Part shown: positions 1-12,431 of the stretch, in pieces
Numbering within the stretch: the stretch's first letter is position 1
How the letters are laid out: the number at the start of each line of letters is the position of its first letter
DNA from: Ashinkailepas kermadecensis
Lineage: Eukaryota; Arthropoda; Thecostraca; Neolepadidae
Reading direction: 5' to 3'
NCBI GenBank assembly: GCA_034440615.1
Contig: JAOTOM010004961.1
Coordinates: 530,001-594,000 of the forward strand
Length of the DNA stretch: 64,000 bases
The notes under the pieces: generated by a model
Databases searched by the model: none
The model's input: the letters and a program-made list of their open reading frames with translations, nothing else
Told to the model about the DNA's origin: nothing
Position numbers and translations under genes: made by a program

Positions 1-219
1 TCGCTGTAGCCGGTCGGTCGAAATGAGAGGCTTTCTGTAAATGGCGAGCGCGGCGCGCGCTGCAGGTGAGCGGGAGCGGCCGGAACGTGTTGCACTGTCG
101 GATCGTCTGACGGTGGCCGCCGCGCGTCACAACACGGCTAATTAGCCATATCCCGTGCACCGATTGATTAGGTGGGCCATCGGAGCTGTGGGGAGGGTAG
201 GATAGACAGAGGAGCAGCG
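1..219. other. GC-rich single-copy flank, nothing recognised
   Basis: Moderately GC-rich DNA before the first array. I see no credible reading frame, RNA gene or repeat. Confidence 0.5.
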
Positions 220-352
220 GCAGACACCGGCCCGGCAGACAGACAGGAGCACAGCGCAGACACCGGTCCGGCAGACAGACAGGAGCACAGCGCAGACACC
301 GGTCCGGCAGACAGGCAGGAGCACAGCGCAGACACCGGTTCGGCAGAGAGAC
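220..352. repeat. 36-bp minisatellite, about 3.7 copies
   Basis: Unit begins GCAGACACCGGTCCGGCAGA and ends GAGCACAGC. Three nearly identical copies are followed by a decayed fourth. The 12-residue periodicity in translation is a by-product of the unit length being divisible by three. Confidence 0.95.
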
Positions 353-805
353 AGCAATACCGACGTCCTATACAGCGTTGCCACTTGGCTGCTCATAACT
401 ACCATCTTCTCCACGGGCATCCATGGTGGCACAGTGCACCGTCTGGTAACTCAACAGAACCGGACCGGCGCAAGGTGCAGTGTCCTAGAGCCAGCTGGCC
501 GGCTATTTCAGCTCCATCATCGTCGTCCGGTAGCTGCATTGTTCCCTAGTCGCTCCAGCGGGCCGTCTGGTTGCGCAGTCGACGTGCAGCGACCCCACAG
601 CTGCGCAATACGCACACCTTCGCACCAGCGCTCAATGCAAGTCGGGTGCACGCCTCCAAGTAATAAAGAAGCGGAAGCCGCCAGGGCTTCCCGATGGGCA
701 GCTCGCGCCCCACCTGTCGGCCGCCGCCGGCGACTCTGTTGTCGCAGCCGAACGGGACCTCACCGACGCTGAATGGGTGTCATTCAGCGGCGAGCGGATG
801 CGGCA
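353..805. other. unique DNA, nothing recognised
   Basis: Mixed-composition sequence. Short open frames exist on both strands but none has a recognisable domain or splice-site context. Confidence 0.5.
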
Positions 806-1209
806 CCGGGGGAGGCAACGGGGGCGGCAACGGGGGCGGCACCGGTAGCTGCACCGTTGGCGGACGCTGGGTGCGGTAACGGGTGCGTGAACGTTGGCGG
901 CACCGGGGACGGTACCGGGGACGGTACCGGGGACGGCACCGGGGACGGTACCGGGGACGGTACCGGGGACGGCACCGAGGACGGTACCGGGGACAGTGCC
1001 GGGGACGGTACCGGGGACGGTACCGGGGACGGCACCGGATACGGTACCGGGGACAGTACCGGGGACAGTACCGGGGACGGTACCGGGGACGGTACCGGGG
1101 ACGGTACCGGGGACGGTACCGGGGACGGTACCGGGGACGGTACCGGGGACGGTACCGGGGACGGTACCGGGAACGGTATCGGGGACGACATCGGGGACGG
1201 TACCGGGTG
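806..1209. repeat. 12-bp minisatellite (GGGGACGGTACC)n
   Basis: About 25 copies of GGGGACGGTACC run from about 893 to 1209. They are preceded by related 12-mers of the form GGGGGCGGCAAC from 806. Substitutions (GGCACC, GGACAGTACC, GATACGG) are scattered. Because 12 is divisible by three and the unit lacks stops, several frames on both strands stay open (Gly-Asp-Gly-Thr, Gly-Thr-Val-Pro and Arg/Tyr types). I do not consider any of these a gene. Each perfect unit carries a GGTACC palindrome and the plus strand carries regularly spaced GGGG runs. Confidence 0.97.
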
Positions 1210-1629
1210 CGAACGCTGGGTGTGGACGCTGGGTGCGGGTGGTTGGCCGGCAACTGGCGGCGGGATGGCCGCACCTCGCCTCGCCCCGGCAGTCGTGACC
1301 AGCGTCGGCCCACATACCAACCATATCTAATTATCGAATTGAGTTTTCAAAAGGCGGGGACGCATTGATGGCACCGCCATCACGAGTCGTGACGCTAGCC
1401 CTAATAACACTCTCATCAGGCCGACTGCACAGAGCGGCCATCAGCTCGTAATTCACAGCTCGCTGTGCTCCTTCAGGGCGTGCCCCCAGTCTTCCCAATT
1501 AGCCAAATACAGCGTTAAAAGATTAAAACCGGACAAACATCGAAAAATAGTGAAAGATGTGTTCGATAGACGGCACGCGAGGCAGCCGCGGCAGGTCGTT
1601 AGTGCGAGTCGGTCGCAAACTGTCACCGG
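1210..1629. other. unique DNA, nothing recognised
   Basis: GC-rich at first, then AT-rich. No supported gene. Confidence 0.5.
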
Positions 1630-1918
1630 GCGCCAGCGGGGCGCTCTGTCGGGCGTCAGCGATGCGCTCTGTCGGGCGTCAGCGATGCGCTCTGTCGGGC
1701 GCCAGCGGGGCGCTCTGTCGGGCGCCAGTGGGGCGCTCTGTCGGGCGCCAGCGGGGCGCTCTGTCGGGCGCCAGTGGGGCGCTCTGTCGGGCGCCAGTGG
1801 GGCGCTCTGTCGGGCGCCAGTGGGGCGCTCTGTCGGGCGCCAGTGGGGCGCTCTGTCGGGCGCCAGCGGGGCGCTCTGTCGGGTGCCAGCGGGGCGCTCT
1901 GTTGGGTGCCAGCGGCGG
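1630..1918. repeat. 23-bp minisatellite, about 12.5 copies
   Basis: Unit GGGGCGCTCTGTCGGGCGCC plus AGY. Variants alternate CAGC and CAGT, and the first copies carry GTCAGCGAT. The 23-bp period is not a multiple of three, so the open frames through it cycle through all frames and are not evidence of coding. Confidence 0.97.
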
Positions 1919-4220
1919 ACACCAGTAGTCCACCACGACCAGGATGCGGCAGACGGCTGAACTGCCACCACGAAATGGATGTCACTGCGCGACCGCAATG
2001 AAGCGGAAATCACCGCAGTTCCGCCTCGTTTGAGTGTTCATGCACGAGCCTGCAGTACTGCGCAATTCAAATCGCATCTGATGATCTTCTAGTGGACGTA
2101 GGAGTTTTGACATGATGCGATAAGTTTCTGCGAATTATATACGTGCAAATCATATTTGAATCCAATCACCCTCCCACAAAAAAAACGGATGGTAAAAGTA
2201 TATTTGTATGAAAAGTCACACGGTGCGTGAACATTTTTCGTCCCCGTGCATATACCAGAACATGAGTGCAGTAATCCAAAGTGAATATGTCGTAGATACC
2301 GATCTACCGCACAGCACAATTCTCAGCCGATCCATTGCCCAGCCATTATCGGCCGACCCATTGCTAGCTATTCTCGACTGACCCATTGCTCCGCTATTCA
2401 TTTACTTGCGCGAGGTTCGTTGTTTTTTTAAAACCCATATTTTGTCGCCAGCACACCAAAAAGTTCAGGATTATTAGTTATTAAGCGCACAACCCGCAAA
2501 GCAATGTTTATCCGAGTCCTCTGGTGATGTGCTCGTCGAGAAAATACAACAAATCTGACGCCTAGGTCGGAACGTGCGAATTCTACCATCGCTATCACTC
2601 TAGCCCATGTCAGGTCACTGGATCACTTGGCCACGCATAGGAGGGTTTTCTTGCGATAACATCTGAGGTCAGTTTTACTGAAATTGCGAGGATTGGATTT
2701 ATATCTTGGAGTCCTAGATCTGGAGCGGACATTTCTGGGTCACCCAGCTTGGAGAGGATAATTATATTCTTGACCGTGATATCAGAAATTCTCCTTTGCA
2801 CTTCCCAGTGTCAAGCAGCAACATTCAGCCTTACAGCATGACAAAGGAGAGGATCATTTTCTGAGGAGAATAATATTCTGGATGATTGAATAATAGAAAT
2901 CCTGGACAAAGCTATTTATGCAACACTGGTTGTGCTTTATGCACCCACATGGTTTCATGAGTGTTAACTGTTTGCTACGGGTTATGACAAATTAAATGAA
3001 CTGTACGATTCTAGTTATATGAGTTGATTATATAACCGTTCTAGAAGTAACTTTTACAACTTCCGTTGATTTTCAGTTATCATCCTCTGGCTCCACCTTT
3101 GCTACCGTGTCTGTGTGGTGCATCTTAACTCGTGCGGGTGGACACAGTCATTTAAAGATCTTCTAAAGATAAAACGTGGAGGGGCGTTTCACGACAATGG
3201 ATGATTTAACCTTGCATAAGCGGACACAAAATGAGAACAACTATTTCGCTTGGAAAAATGAAATCATGAAAATATACGTGGTGTGCCGTGTCCGCATCCC
3301 ATGACGGCATCCTTGACTACCATCGATGTAGGAGCCAGTATGAAGTTGGCAGACGGAAAGTTGCTCAGAGTCGGTTCTTCCCATGCAAAGCTGTGCTGTA
3401 CCGCTAACGCTGAATTTAACCAAGTTCGTAGGGTGGCCGCTTCACCTGCCCTATGAGCTGCTACAGCCAAGTCCACCATTATATAAAGCCTGGTAAAGTA
3501 CACGGGTATATCTTAAGCATATCACGAAGCAGAGGAAGCCTATTCACCTCGAAACATTCAAGAAAACGCCTACAGAACTTGCAAAAAAACTGAAATTCTG
3601 GCGGTACACGTTGCTAAACGAGACATAAATTGGCACATTCAGTCAACATGCTGTATTTTTAAGCATAAAATTAACATTTTTTTACTGACCCACGTGAGTT
3701 GCATTTCAGTGATCAAGATGGGCAAACTTGATCTGACGTTAACCAACAAACCAACAAGCCACTGTTGTGTATTGTATTTAATAAAGATTGTATTTGGAAC
3801 TTCATACCAGCTGTAAATACACACGTCGTAACCTAAATCATATTCATCATCACACTGCTTCTTACTTGTATCGTACGCCCAACTGCACTTAATTTGGACA
3901 CCGTACGCCTAGTCCATCGATAATTATTGCTTCTTCTGCCCGAACAAATTACGCCGCCCTTGCCTGCCAGACAGTCGTGATTGGTGTCTTTCTAGATTGG
4001 CCCTGTTCGTACAGGAAGCCAGACAAAACCAGTGATGGCTATGACCCGAACAGGCTTACATATGGCGGCAGTAATGTTCGGCACCTCAATGATGGGTAGA
4101 GGGCCCAAACATCGTAGGCGCCAGACACAGATGGGACATCGTGGGCGCCAGAGACAGCTGGGGCAGATGACTGGAAAAGTCAGGTCTGGAGAATGCTGTC
4201 GGCCGGACTCAGCAATTACA
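1919..4220. other. AT-rich unique DNA with a short degenerate repeat
   Basis: Mostly unrecognised AT-rich sequence. Three degenerate units containing GACCCATTGC or GATCCATTGC lie at about 2320-2400. On the minus strand 3264-3503 has a protein-like but unrecognised open frame of 79 codons. I do not call it a gene. Confidence 0.5.
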
Positions 4221-4489
4221 GGAGCTAGCGCAGTGGTCAGAGGGTCTGATGGAGGTCAGGCAGTCCGGTGGGAGGCCACTCGGAGACGGTTGGCAGTCCG
4301 GTGGGAGGCCACTCTAGAGGAGCCAGCGCAGTGGTCAGAAGGTCTGATGGAGGTCAGGCAGTCCGGTGGGAGGCCACTCGGAGACGGTTGGCAGTCCGGT
4401 GGGAGGCCACTCTAGAGGAGCCAGCGCAGTGGTCAGAGGGTCTGATGGAGGTCAGGCAGTCCGGTGGGAGGCCACTCGGAGACGGCTGG
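4221..4489. repeat. 98-bp tandem repeat, about 2.7 copies
   Basis: Units start at 4221, 4319 and 4417, each beginning GGAGCYAGCGCAGTGGTCAG. Each unit contains an internal duplication of GCAGTCCGGTGGGAGGCCAC. Confidence 0.95.
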
Positions 4490-4751
4490 AGGACTCGCAC
4501 ACAAGTGCACCCGAGTGGGTCGTCTGCACCGTATGCCAACCGTGACCGAACACCAAAAGGGCTGCAGCATGCCGCTCTGCCCGGCCATCAGCGCTCAGCT
4601 AGGTAGCAGAGCCTGCACGGACCAGGCTGTAGTGCTGCTTCAGAGCGCGTCATCACCTCTTGGCTGTCCACTGTTCATTCCACTGGCTGTAGTTGGCCGG
4701 TGCAGTCCAGCCCGCCAGACCAATAGCCGACCGCCTGCCATGGTGAGGCAC

Positions 4752-4813
4752 ATGCATGGACAAGTCGATACATGGACAGACCGATACATGGACAGGCCAA
4801 TACATGGACAGAT
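4752..4813. repeat. 16-bp tandem repeat, about 4 copies
   Basis: Unit of the form GATACATGGACAGACC, with the first copy diverged. Confidence 0.85.
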
Positions 4814-4971
4814 GGCCGCCTGCCGTGGACAGACCGATATACTAACTCACCGAATACCCCGCGCTCCCCAGCTCACACACTGCGCAGCTCGCTCACCGAT
4901 TGGCCGGCTCATCACAGCCTAACATCAGCCGGCAGATAAAGCGGGCAGGCCGTGCTCTGGCGAGGCTCACT

Positions 4972-5370
4972 GGCCCACTGATCGACCAGCTTACTGGCTC
5001 ACTGATCGACCAGCTCACTGGCTCACTGATCGACCAGCTCACTGGCTCACTGATCGACCAGCTTACTAGCTCACTGATCGACCAGCTCACTGGCTCACTG
5101 ATCGACCAGCTTACTGGCTCACTGATCGACCAGCTTACTGGTTCACTGATCGACCAGCTCACTGGCTCACTGATCGACCAGCTCACTGGCTCACTGATCG
5201 ACCAGCTCACTGATCGACCAGCTCACTGGCTCACTGATCGACCAGCTTACTAGCTCACTGATCGACCAGCTCACTGGCTCACTGATCGACCAGCTTACTG
5301 GCTCACTGATCGACCAGCTCAATGGCTCACTGATCGACCAGCGTACTGGCTCACTGATCGACCAGCTCAC
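4972..5370. repeat. 24-bp minisatellite, about 16 copies
   Basis: Unit CTCACTGATCGACCAGCTCA plus CTGG. One copy is shortened near 5210. The period is divisible by three, so an eight-residue repeat appears in translation on either strand. Not interpreted as coding. Confidence 0.96.
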
Positions 5371-5542
5371 TGGCGAGGCGGATCGGTGCGATACAATATC
5401 ACTACACACACGTGTGTGAACTGAACCACGCTTGGTGGATCAAGGGAAGTAGACTCGCTCACCATCCGGCTCACTGGGAGACGCATGATGTCGGCACCAG
5501 CTGACCAGACAGGCAGAGGTGTGGCCTGGCACCACACGATGT

Positions 5543-6728
5543 TTCGTCACCCAACTGGACTGACACAGAAGTGTGACAGACACCAGACGACTGGACTGAG
5601 ACAGAGGTGTGACATGGCACCACACGACTGTCCATCACCCGACTGGACCGAGACAGAGGTGTGACATGGCACCACACGACCGTCCATCACCCAACTGAAC
5701 GAGACGGGGACTCCCGCCCGACTGAACTGATACAGAGGTGTGACGTGGCCCGGTTGTGTGACATGGCACCACACGACCGTCCATCACCCAACTGGACCGA
5801 GGCAGAGGTGTGACGTGGCACCACACGACTGTCCATCACCCAACTGAACTGATACAGAGGTGTGACGTGGCACCACACGACTGTCCATCACCCAACTGGA
5901 CCGAGACAGAGGTGTGACATGGCACCACACGACTGTCCATCACCCGACTGGACCGAGACAGAGGTGTGACATGGCACCACACGACTGTCCATCACCCGAC
6001 TGAACTGATACAGAGGTGTGACATGGCACCACACGACCGTCCATCACCCGACTGAACTGATACAGAGGTGTGACATGGCACCACACGACTGTCCATCACC
6101 CGACTGAACTGATACAGAGGTGTGACATGGCACCACACGACTGTCCATCACCCAACTGGACCGAGACAGAGGTGTGACATGGCACCACACGACTGTCCAT
6201 CACCCAACTGGACCGAGACAGAGGTGTGACATGGCACCACACGACTGTCCATCACCCAACTGGACCGAGACAGAGGTGTGACATGGCACCACACGACTGT
6301 CCATCACCCGACTGAACTGATACAGAGGTGTCACATGGCACCACACGACCGTCCATCACCCAACTGGACCGAGACAGAGGTGTGACATGGCACCACACGA
6401 CTGTCCATCACCCAACTGGACCGAGACGGGTTGACATGGCACCACACCGTCCATCACCCAACTGGACCGAGACAGAGGTATGACATGGCACCACACGACT
6501 GTCCATCACCCAACTGGACCGAGACAGAGGTGTGACATGGCACCACACGACTGTCCATCACCCAACTGGACCGAGACAGAGGTGTGACGTGGCACCACAC
6601 GACCGTCCATCACCCAACTGGACCGAGACAGAGGTGTGACATGGCACCACACGACTGTCCATCACCCAACTGGACCGAGACAGAGGTGTGACATGGCACC
6701 ACACGACCGTCCATCACCCGACTGGACC
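5543..6728. repeat. 52-bp minisatellite, about 22 copies
   Basis: Unit begins ACTGGACCGAGACAGAGGTG and continues TGACATGGCACCACACGACTGTCCATCACCC. Two interleaved variants occur: GGACCGAGACAGAGG and GAACTGATACAGAGG. Copies near 5700-5760 and 6420-6450 carry indels. Confidence 0.97.
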
Positions 6729-8615
6729 GGACTGAAGCCGACTCGGGGTGCGACACTGCGCGCTCATGATGGACGTTGTTGAAGCTGCGACACGGCGATA
6801 CGGAAGCTCCTGCCAGCTGGGTGACACCGTGAGTTGTCTGGTCTGTGACAATCCGCCACCGTCGAGAGGGCAACGCAGTCAGCACACATACCACACAGAC
6901 ATCGGTGGCTGTCAGCCATCATGTTTCTGATGTCACATCTCTGTCATCAGGCATCGCCGCCTCCTACGCGACAACCAGGGCAGTTTCATCTTTTCGTTAA
7001 AAATTATACCTAAGCCTGGTAAAGTACATTTGCTTCACGACATCGACACGTATATTGCATATATGAGCTTCACTAGTAGGTGTGCAAAAAACGGGCCCAC
7101 CTATTGTTTTAATACAGCAATTACGCCTCGCGGCTCTTATCACACACAGTGAAATGATGGAGAAGGTGATTTGACTCCTTCGTAGTCTCTGAGAGAACTG
7201 CTGAACCGTTCATATCTATTTAAACCATAACATACCTTTCGGCGATTGATGAGCGCACATTGCGCCAAAAATTGGGTTTCTAGTCTGTTAAAATTCCGGA
7301 GCACGGGCGGACCAAAGTCAGGCCACGACATCGTATCAACGCGGTTTTCATGTGCATATTGGAACAGTTCTCGGGAGCAAACCGCACAAGATGGTCAAAA
7401 ATGAAAAGGAGTGCATGGACAAATGATCAAATAAAAATGCAACGAAAAAAACACACACAAACACAGAAGTGATCTCAGGTCAGGTTACTGAGTTCAATGG
7501 ATGTGGAAACTAGACAAAAAGCCTTTGTGCATAACTTCGCTAGTGCAATTTTTACCGGAGAGTGTTGTGAAAATTAAGTCACCATATAGCGTTCCGAGTT
7601 TCAAATTGATATTATGCTAGGCAACGGAGATATGGCCTGAAAAGTCCCAAGGGTATTTATTGGCATCACATGCTCTCCGCAAGCTTAAATACAGCCCACT
7701 GCTAAGTAAGAATGGCCATACTAGGGTAATTTTGCACAATGGTTTCGTTTATATATTTAATTTATCGTTTATTGCATACACAATGGTTTCGTTTAATTTA
7801 TCGTTTATATATGAATATGGTTTCTAATGTTCATTTGAAAACATTGAAATTCGCTGAATATTTTCCACCTGTCAACAAAAAGAATTGTTTTGAAACATTT
7901 TCCTGAAAATTCTCACAGAATGAACACGCATTTGGCTTTACTTGATGATACCCGTCATCTTTTTTTCCTAAGCAGAATCTGTTTCAAAAACCGTCATCTT
8001 CAACGGTTCATCACACATTCCCAGGTACTTGACCGTGACCTGATCGGTGACCTTGACCTTTGCGCGTGCCAGTGTGCTATAATAAGCTATCAACATCAAC
8101 GATATCGAAGAACGAAATCGTATTTGCTTCATGACCAGAATACGAAAACTACGGCGAAGATCGGGCTCGTCTTCGCCCACCGACTATATTCCGACATTGT
8201 CGTGTTCAACCTGATATGACAGGAAGAATAAAAGCGATTGGCAAAAATGTTTCATGTAACTCTGAAAATTCAAGGTTTGAGCGAAATAATACTGATAACC
8301 ATATCACTACATCTAGCTTAGAACAAACGTTAGCTGAGATACGTAACTGACTCCACGGAACCGCGAGGGGTACGCTATTTTGCGGCACTGCGACCGTCAT
8401 ATCAAAGGCATATACCTAAAACCGTGGTGCACACCAAACCCCTTCTCTGTAGTAGCCAACACCCTGGCCGTGTAAATAACTACGCTTTCAGAGCAAGCCA
8501 AATAAAGGGAACGCCACGTGTCGTTACACAATACATTGCACATACTGGACCACAATATTTTTACCTTTAAAGATGACGATCTGCCTAGTCAGAGCAGAAG
8601 CACACGACCTCAGCG
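6729..8615. other. AT-rich unique DNA, nothing recognised
   Basis: No gene supported. A 15-bp sequence GCCTGGTAAAGTACA at 7014 also occurs at 3488. TGACCTTGACCTTT near 8050 resembles the AGGTCA-rich element at 17.4-18.6 kb. Confidence 0.5.
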
Positions 8616-9255
8616 ACCGCACATCTGACAGCTGACACCCCGGATCACCTCCACGAGACGGCATCAGCGGTCACACAGCTGACAGTTGGTACCCCGGATC
8701 ACATCCACGGGACGACCTGAGCGGTCACACAGCTGACAGTCGACACCCCACACAACTAACAGTTGACACCCCGGATCACCTCCACGGGACGACCTCAGCG
8801 GTCACAGAGCTGACAGTTGGCACCCTGGACCACCTCCACGAGACGACCTGAGCGGTCACAGAGCTGACAGTTGGCACCCTGGACCACCTCCACGGGACGA
8901 CCTCGGCGGTCACACAGCTGACAGTTGACACCCCGGACCACCTCCACGGGACGACCTCAGCGGTCACAGAGCTGACAGTTGACACCCCGGACCACCTCTA
9001 CGGGACGACCTCAGCGGTCATACAGCTGACAGTTGACACCCCGGACCACCTCCACGAGACGACCTCGGCGGTCACACAGCTGACAGTTGACACCCCGGAA
9101 CCACCTCCACGAGACGACCTCAGCGGTCACACAGCTGACAGTTGACACCCCGGACCACCTCCACGAGACGACCTGAGCGGTTACAGAGCTGACAGTTGAC
9201 ACCCTGGACCACCTCCACGGGACGACCTCGGCGGTCACACAGCTGACAGTTGGCA
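8616..9255. repeat. 54-bp minisatellite, about 11 copies
   Basis: Unit contains CAGCTGACAGTTGACACCCC, GACCACCTCCACGAGACGAC and CTCAGCGGTCACA. Copies alternate ACAGAGCTG and ACACAGCTG, and ACGGGACG and ACGAGACG. A truncated copy lies at about 8740. The 18-residue periodicity on the minus strand is a by-product. Confidence 0.95.
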
Positions 9256-9339
9256 GTGACACGCCGGCTGCCGGTCAGTCGCCGCCGTTGCACCTGTGTG
9301 TCACTTTTTACGCCGCATTATACATGGCCATACGCAAAA

Positions 9340-9960
9340 ACTGAACGGCCGTGGGAACGCAGCATCGGCCAGCGTTAATGGGCTGGCGGCCGGCGGGCGG
9401 CGGGCGGCGGGACGAGCGCGCCGCCGCCGCCGCTCGGGCCGCCCCCGCCCGCCGCCAGCCACCAATCGGCCGCCGATACCGGGCCGAACTTGTCGATACG
9501 CCGCCGGCGATTGGCCTGTGGCGACCGTGTCGCCAGCCCCGCCTCGACCCCCCCCCCCCCCCCCCATCGACAAGGCGCGCCGACGCCGTCCGACCATTGA
9601 TCGACGGTGGCGGCGAGCGGCGAGCGGCGCGCGGCGCGGCGTCTTTTCCAATCAGCACTCAATCGCCGATCGTCTCTTCCAATCGCCGCGCGCCGATCGG
9701 CGCAGCGGCCAATGGCAGGCGGCCCATTAAAATTCAATCCAATCGGGTGGGTAGAGCAGCCGGTCGGCGCCGCCCGCACCCGCCGCCACCGCCCGCCAAT
9801 ATTTCCGGCGGCAACTTTGTTTACTTGAAACGGGAACAAGATCAATAGGAGATGCAGGCGGCGGCGGCACGCGAGCGGCCGACCTGGTGGTGCGGCGGCG
9901 CGGCACGACCCCCACCCCTCCCCCGCCACCCTGTGAGCAGCCGACAATCTGACAACGTCA
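9340..9960. promoter_or_regulatory. CpG-rich island with clustered CCAAT boxes
   Basis: Very GC-rich, CpG-dense single-copy sequence with CCAAT or ATTGG pentamers near 9463, 9510, 9647, 9680, 9711 and 9738, a C15 tract near 9550, and TTGTTTACTT near 9820. CCAAT is the NF-Y core and TTGTTTAC a forkhead-type site by established knowledge. Whether this is a promoter or enhancer is inference. No transcription start or gene can be assigned. Four of the CCAAT boxes lie within about 100 bp (9640-9745). Confidence 0.4.
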
Positions 9961-10991
9961 GTGTGGCAGGACAGGGGGGGGGGGACACTGCAGACGGCCT
10001 GAAAATACGGCACACCACCGAGCAGTACCGCAGTGGTCTCAGCAGTGTTGTAGATGGACGAGGAAAACTGAGAACTTCAGTAATGCTGAAGAAGGCCGGG
10101 AAAATCCTTCAGTCGACCGAACCGGATAATACTTCGAAAGACCGGGTAACATTTCGAAAGACCAGATAATACTTTTTGAAAGACCGAGCAATATTGCACA
10201 GCGTGAGATAACTTGCACAGCCTTGACAATGACTATGATAAAATGGCAACTGGACTTGACAACGACAACGGTTGTGAGGCAGATCGGATAAAACGCACGG
10301 CTGATTATCCGCACAGTGGAATCTTTGGATGTTCGAATAGTATGGAAAGGACCTGGCAATGCTTTAGGTGGTTGGATAAGACTTTACTCGATTTGGCAAT
10401 ACTTCAGACGGGCAAACAATACTATATACGACTGGTTCGTATTACAGACGGGTTAAAATGCAGCCAGCGGCAAGGCAAGCCATACACCGACCAGAAATGC
10501 TTCGCGCGAGCGATTAATGGTGCAAAACAAAATATTTGTGCCCCCCGCCCACCTTACGGTTAACCAGTTTCATTCGATCTGTCCGTGGTAACAGACCTGA
10601 CAGAAATATTTTGGGTTGATTCTGGTTACATTTGGTATACGCTAGGTTGTCTTGCCAGTTGTCTTAGACGCCGTGGATGTTCTGCCTATGGAATAGCCTA
10701 GCTTAGTGTGTAGAATAATGCACGTTTATATGCGATCACTCACCATGACTGATTAATTACGGCTAAGGGTGCAGAGAAAACGAGCTCACATAGTGCCCCA
10801 GCCATTTACTCTTCCAACATACGTAATGATTATTTTGCAATACTTTGGTAAGCCCTTCTGGCTGCTTACTAAATCTCTGGGAAGTTTGAAGCAGGTTAAT
10901 AAACACAAATATAATTTCGAAATATTATCTTGCGCGCGCAAACCGTTGAAAGCTACTGAGCTTTGTACGCGAGCAACATCCTTCACCTGTG
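9961..10991. other. unique DNA with short degenerate GAAAGACC repeats
   Basis: Short phrases such as CGAAAGACCGG recur at 10133-10190. No recognisable gene. Confidence 0.5.
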
Positions 10992-11245
10992 GATGATGGA
11001 TGTGACGGTGGGTGCGGGTGGGGTGACTCTCCGTGCCACCGGTGGGCAGATGGATGTGACGGTGGGTGCGGGTGGGGTGACTCTCCGTGCCACCGGTGGG
11101 CAGATGGATTGACGGGGGGGTGGGGTGCCACCGGTGGGCAGATGGATGTGACGGTGGGTGCGGGTGGGGTGACTCTCCGTGCCACCGGTGGGCGGGTGGA
11201 TGTGACGGTGGGTGCGGGTAGGGTAACGCTCCGTGCCACCAGTCG
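10992..11245. repeat. 54-bp minisatellite, about 4.7 copies
   Basis: Unit begins GGATGTGACGGTGGGTGCGG and ends CACCGGTGGGCAGAT. The third copy has an internal deletion. Confidence 0.95.
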
Positions 11246-12274
11246 AAGACGACTTGAAACGGAAAGCCTATTCGTGTCCGCTTGCGAGAAGTACCTACAA
11301 ATACCTGCCTGGCCTTCGGTGTAAACAAGCACCTGCCTGGCCTTCGGTGTAAACAAGCAGGAAACTGCTTGTGTCGCCATGTATATCTTAATCAAATGAA
11401 AATATACAAACAACAAAGAAACAATGACCAGCGCCGCCCACTGCTGAGCGGGCGTTGAATACTCGAGTTGTATACTCCAGCGAGTTGCATACTCCACTAC
11501 TGGAGTATACAACATGGCAGATAATCAGATATCCGGAGCACGGTCATATTGCATATCAGCGCACATTACTGCAGGCGTATATTGGACCAGCCAACGACCT
11601 CACTCATATTTCCATATGGAATCGAAACATTCGCTCGGATTAAAGTCCGTATCTCGTCGGCAATTCTCGGGAAGGCTTGCACTCAGTTCAATTCCATTTT
11701 ATGATTTCAATTTATTCTGCCGACGCGCTGCGAAGATGGGCGTTTCATTTCATCTGATTCCATCGGTAAAAATCAGACTGGCTCGTTGGAAATTGAGACA
11801 GCCGCCAGCCGAGGAACAGATTGGCACATGGAGAAATGGCCGCCCGCCCAAATGGACCGGCCGAAATTGTACATTCGAGCAAGGCGGGCCGGCTCCAATT
11901 CAGTGAGAATGAAAACAATGGCCGTCGAGGGGGCTGAGACGAGATCAGAGAAGTGGAGCTCCCAGTAAAGCCGGCCGCCATTGCCAGGCGGTCGGCGCGA
12001 CGGAAAGCCCCCGGCCAATCCCCACCCATTTGGAGGCGTAATGTGTGCAATGGTATTGACCCGCCACTCTCAACTGCGGCCGACACGCAGTGATCCGGAT
12101 CACCACGTGCACCGCCTGCCGTGCTCTTCGTCCTGCGAGGAATACCTGATCAAGTGCAGCCCACTGGTCCAGCTGCTGCAGCGGACACTGCCAATGAGGG
12201 TTTATACGCCAACGCACCGCTAACCCACGTGCATTCGCTCGGCAAGCATTATTCGACCTAACCTTGCGTTCTTT
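11246..12274. other. unique DNA; GC-rich patch at 11780-12240
   Basis: The patch contains CCAATCC, several ATGGCCG-type motifs and one stretch (12085-12208, plus strand) with strong C/G in third codon positions. The stretch is codon-biased, but neither strand gives a recognisable protein, and the candidate splice sites are weak, so no CDS is called. Confidence 0.4.
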
Positions 12275-12431
12275 TACAGCGCACTCGACTGTTGGGCCAT
12301 ATGGCGTCGCCAGCCTCTCACTTCGATTGGTCGCTGGTCGACTCGGCTATCCCACCGGTTGTGGGATTCGAACTCTCGATCTCACGGCCAAAAGTACAAT
12401 GCCCTACCGACTGACTTACCGCGACTCCCGG
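12275..12431 (-). mobile_element. SINE with tRNA-Lys-like head and shared body
   Basis: On the minus strand the 5' part carries tRNA-like promoter boxes (box A near GTAAGTCAGTCGGTAGGGC, box B AGTTCGAATCCC) with an ACTTTTGG loop resembling tRNA-Lys(TTT). The body (GCGTCGCCAGCCTCTCAC on the plus strand) matches the body of the tRNA-Val-like SINEs at 16.3, 58.2 and 59.6 kb, but the head differs. No target-site duplication is visible and the 3' tail is decayed. This suggests a different tRNA head joined to a common body. Confidence 0.65.

Noticed and set aside
220..352. CRISPR-like array
   Set aside because: Direct tandem repeats without distinct spacers, in an animal-type genome. The same applies to all other arrays here.
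3264..3503. 79-codon minus-strand frame as a gene
   Set aside because: Protein-like composition but no recognised family, start, or splice context.
12085..12208. Exon with C/G-ending codons
   Set aside because: Both strands look codon-biased, no family is recognised, and splice signals at the borders are weak.
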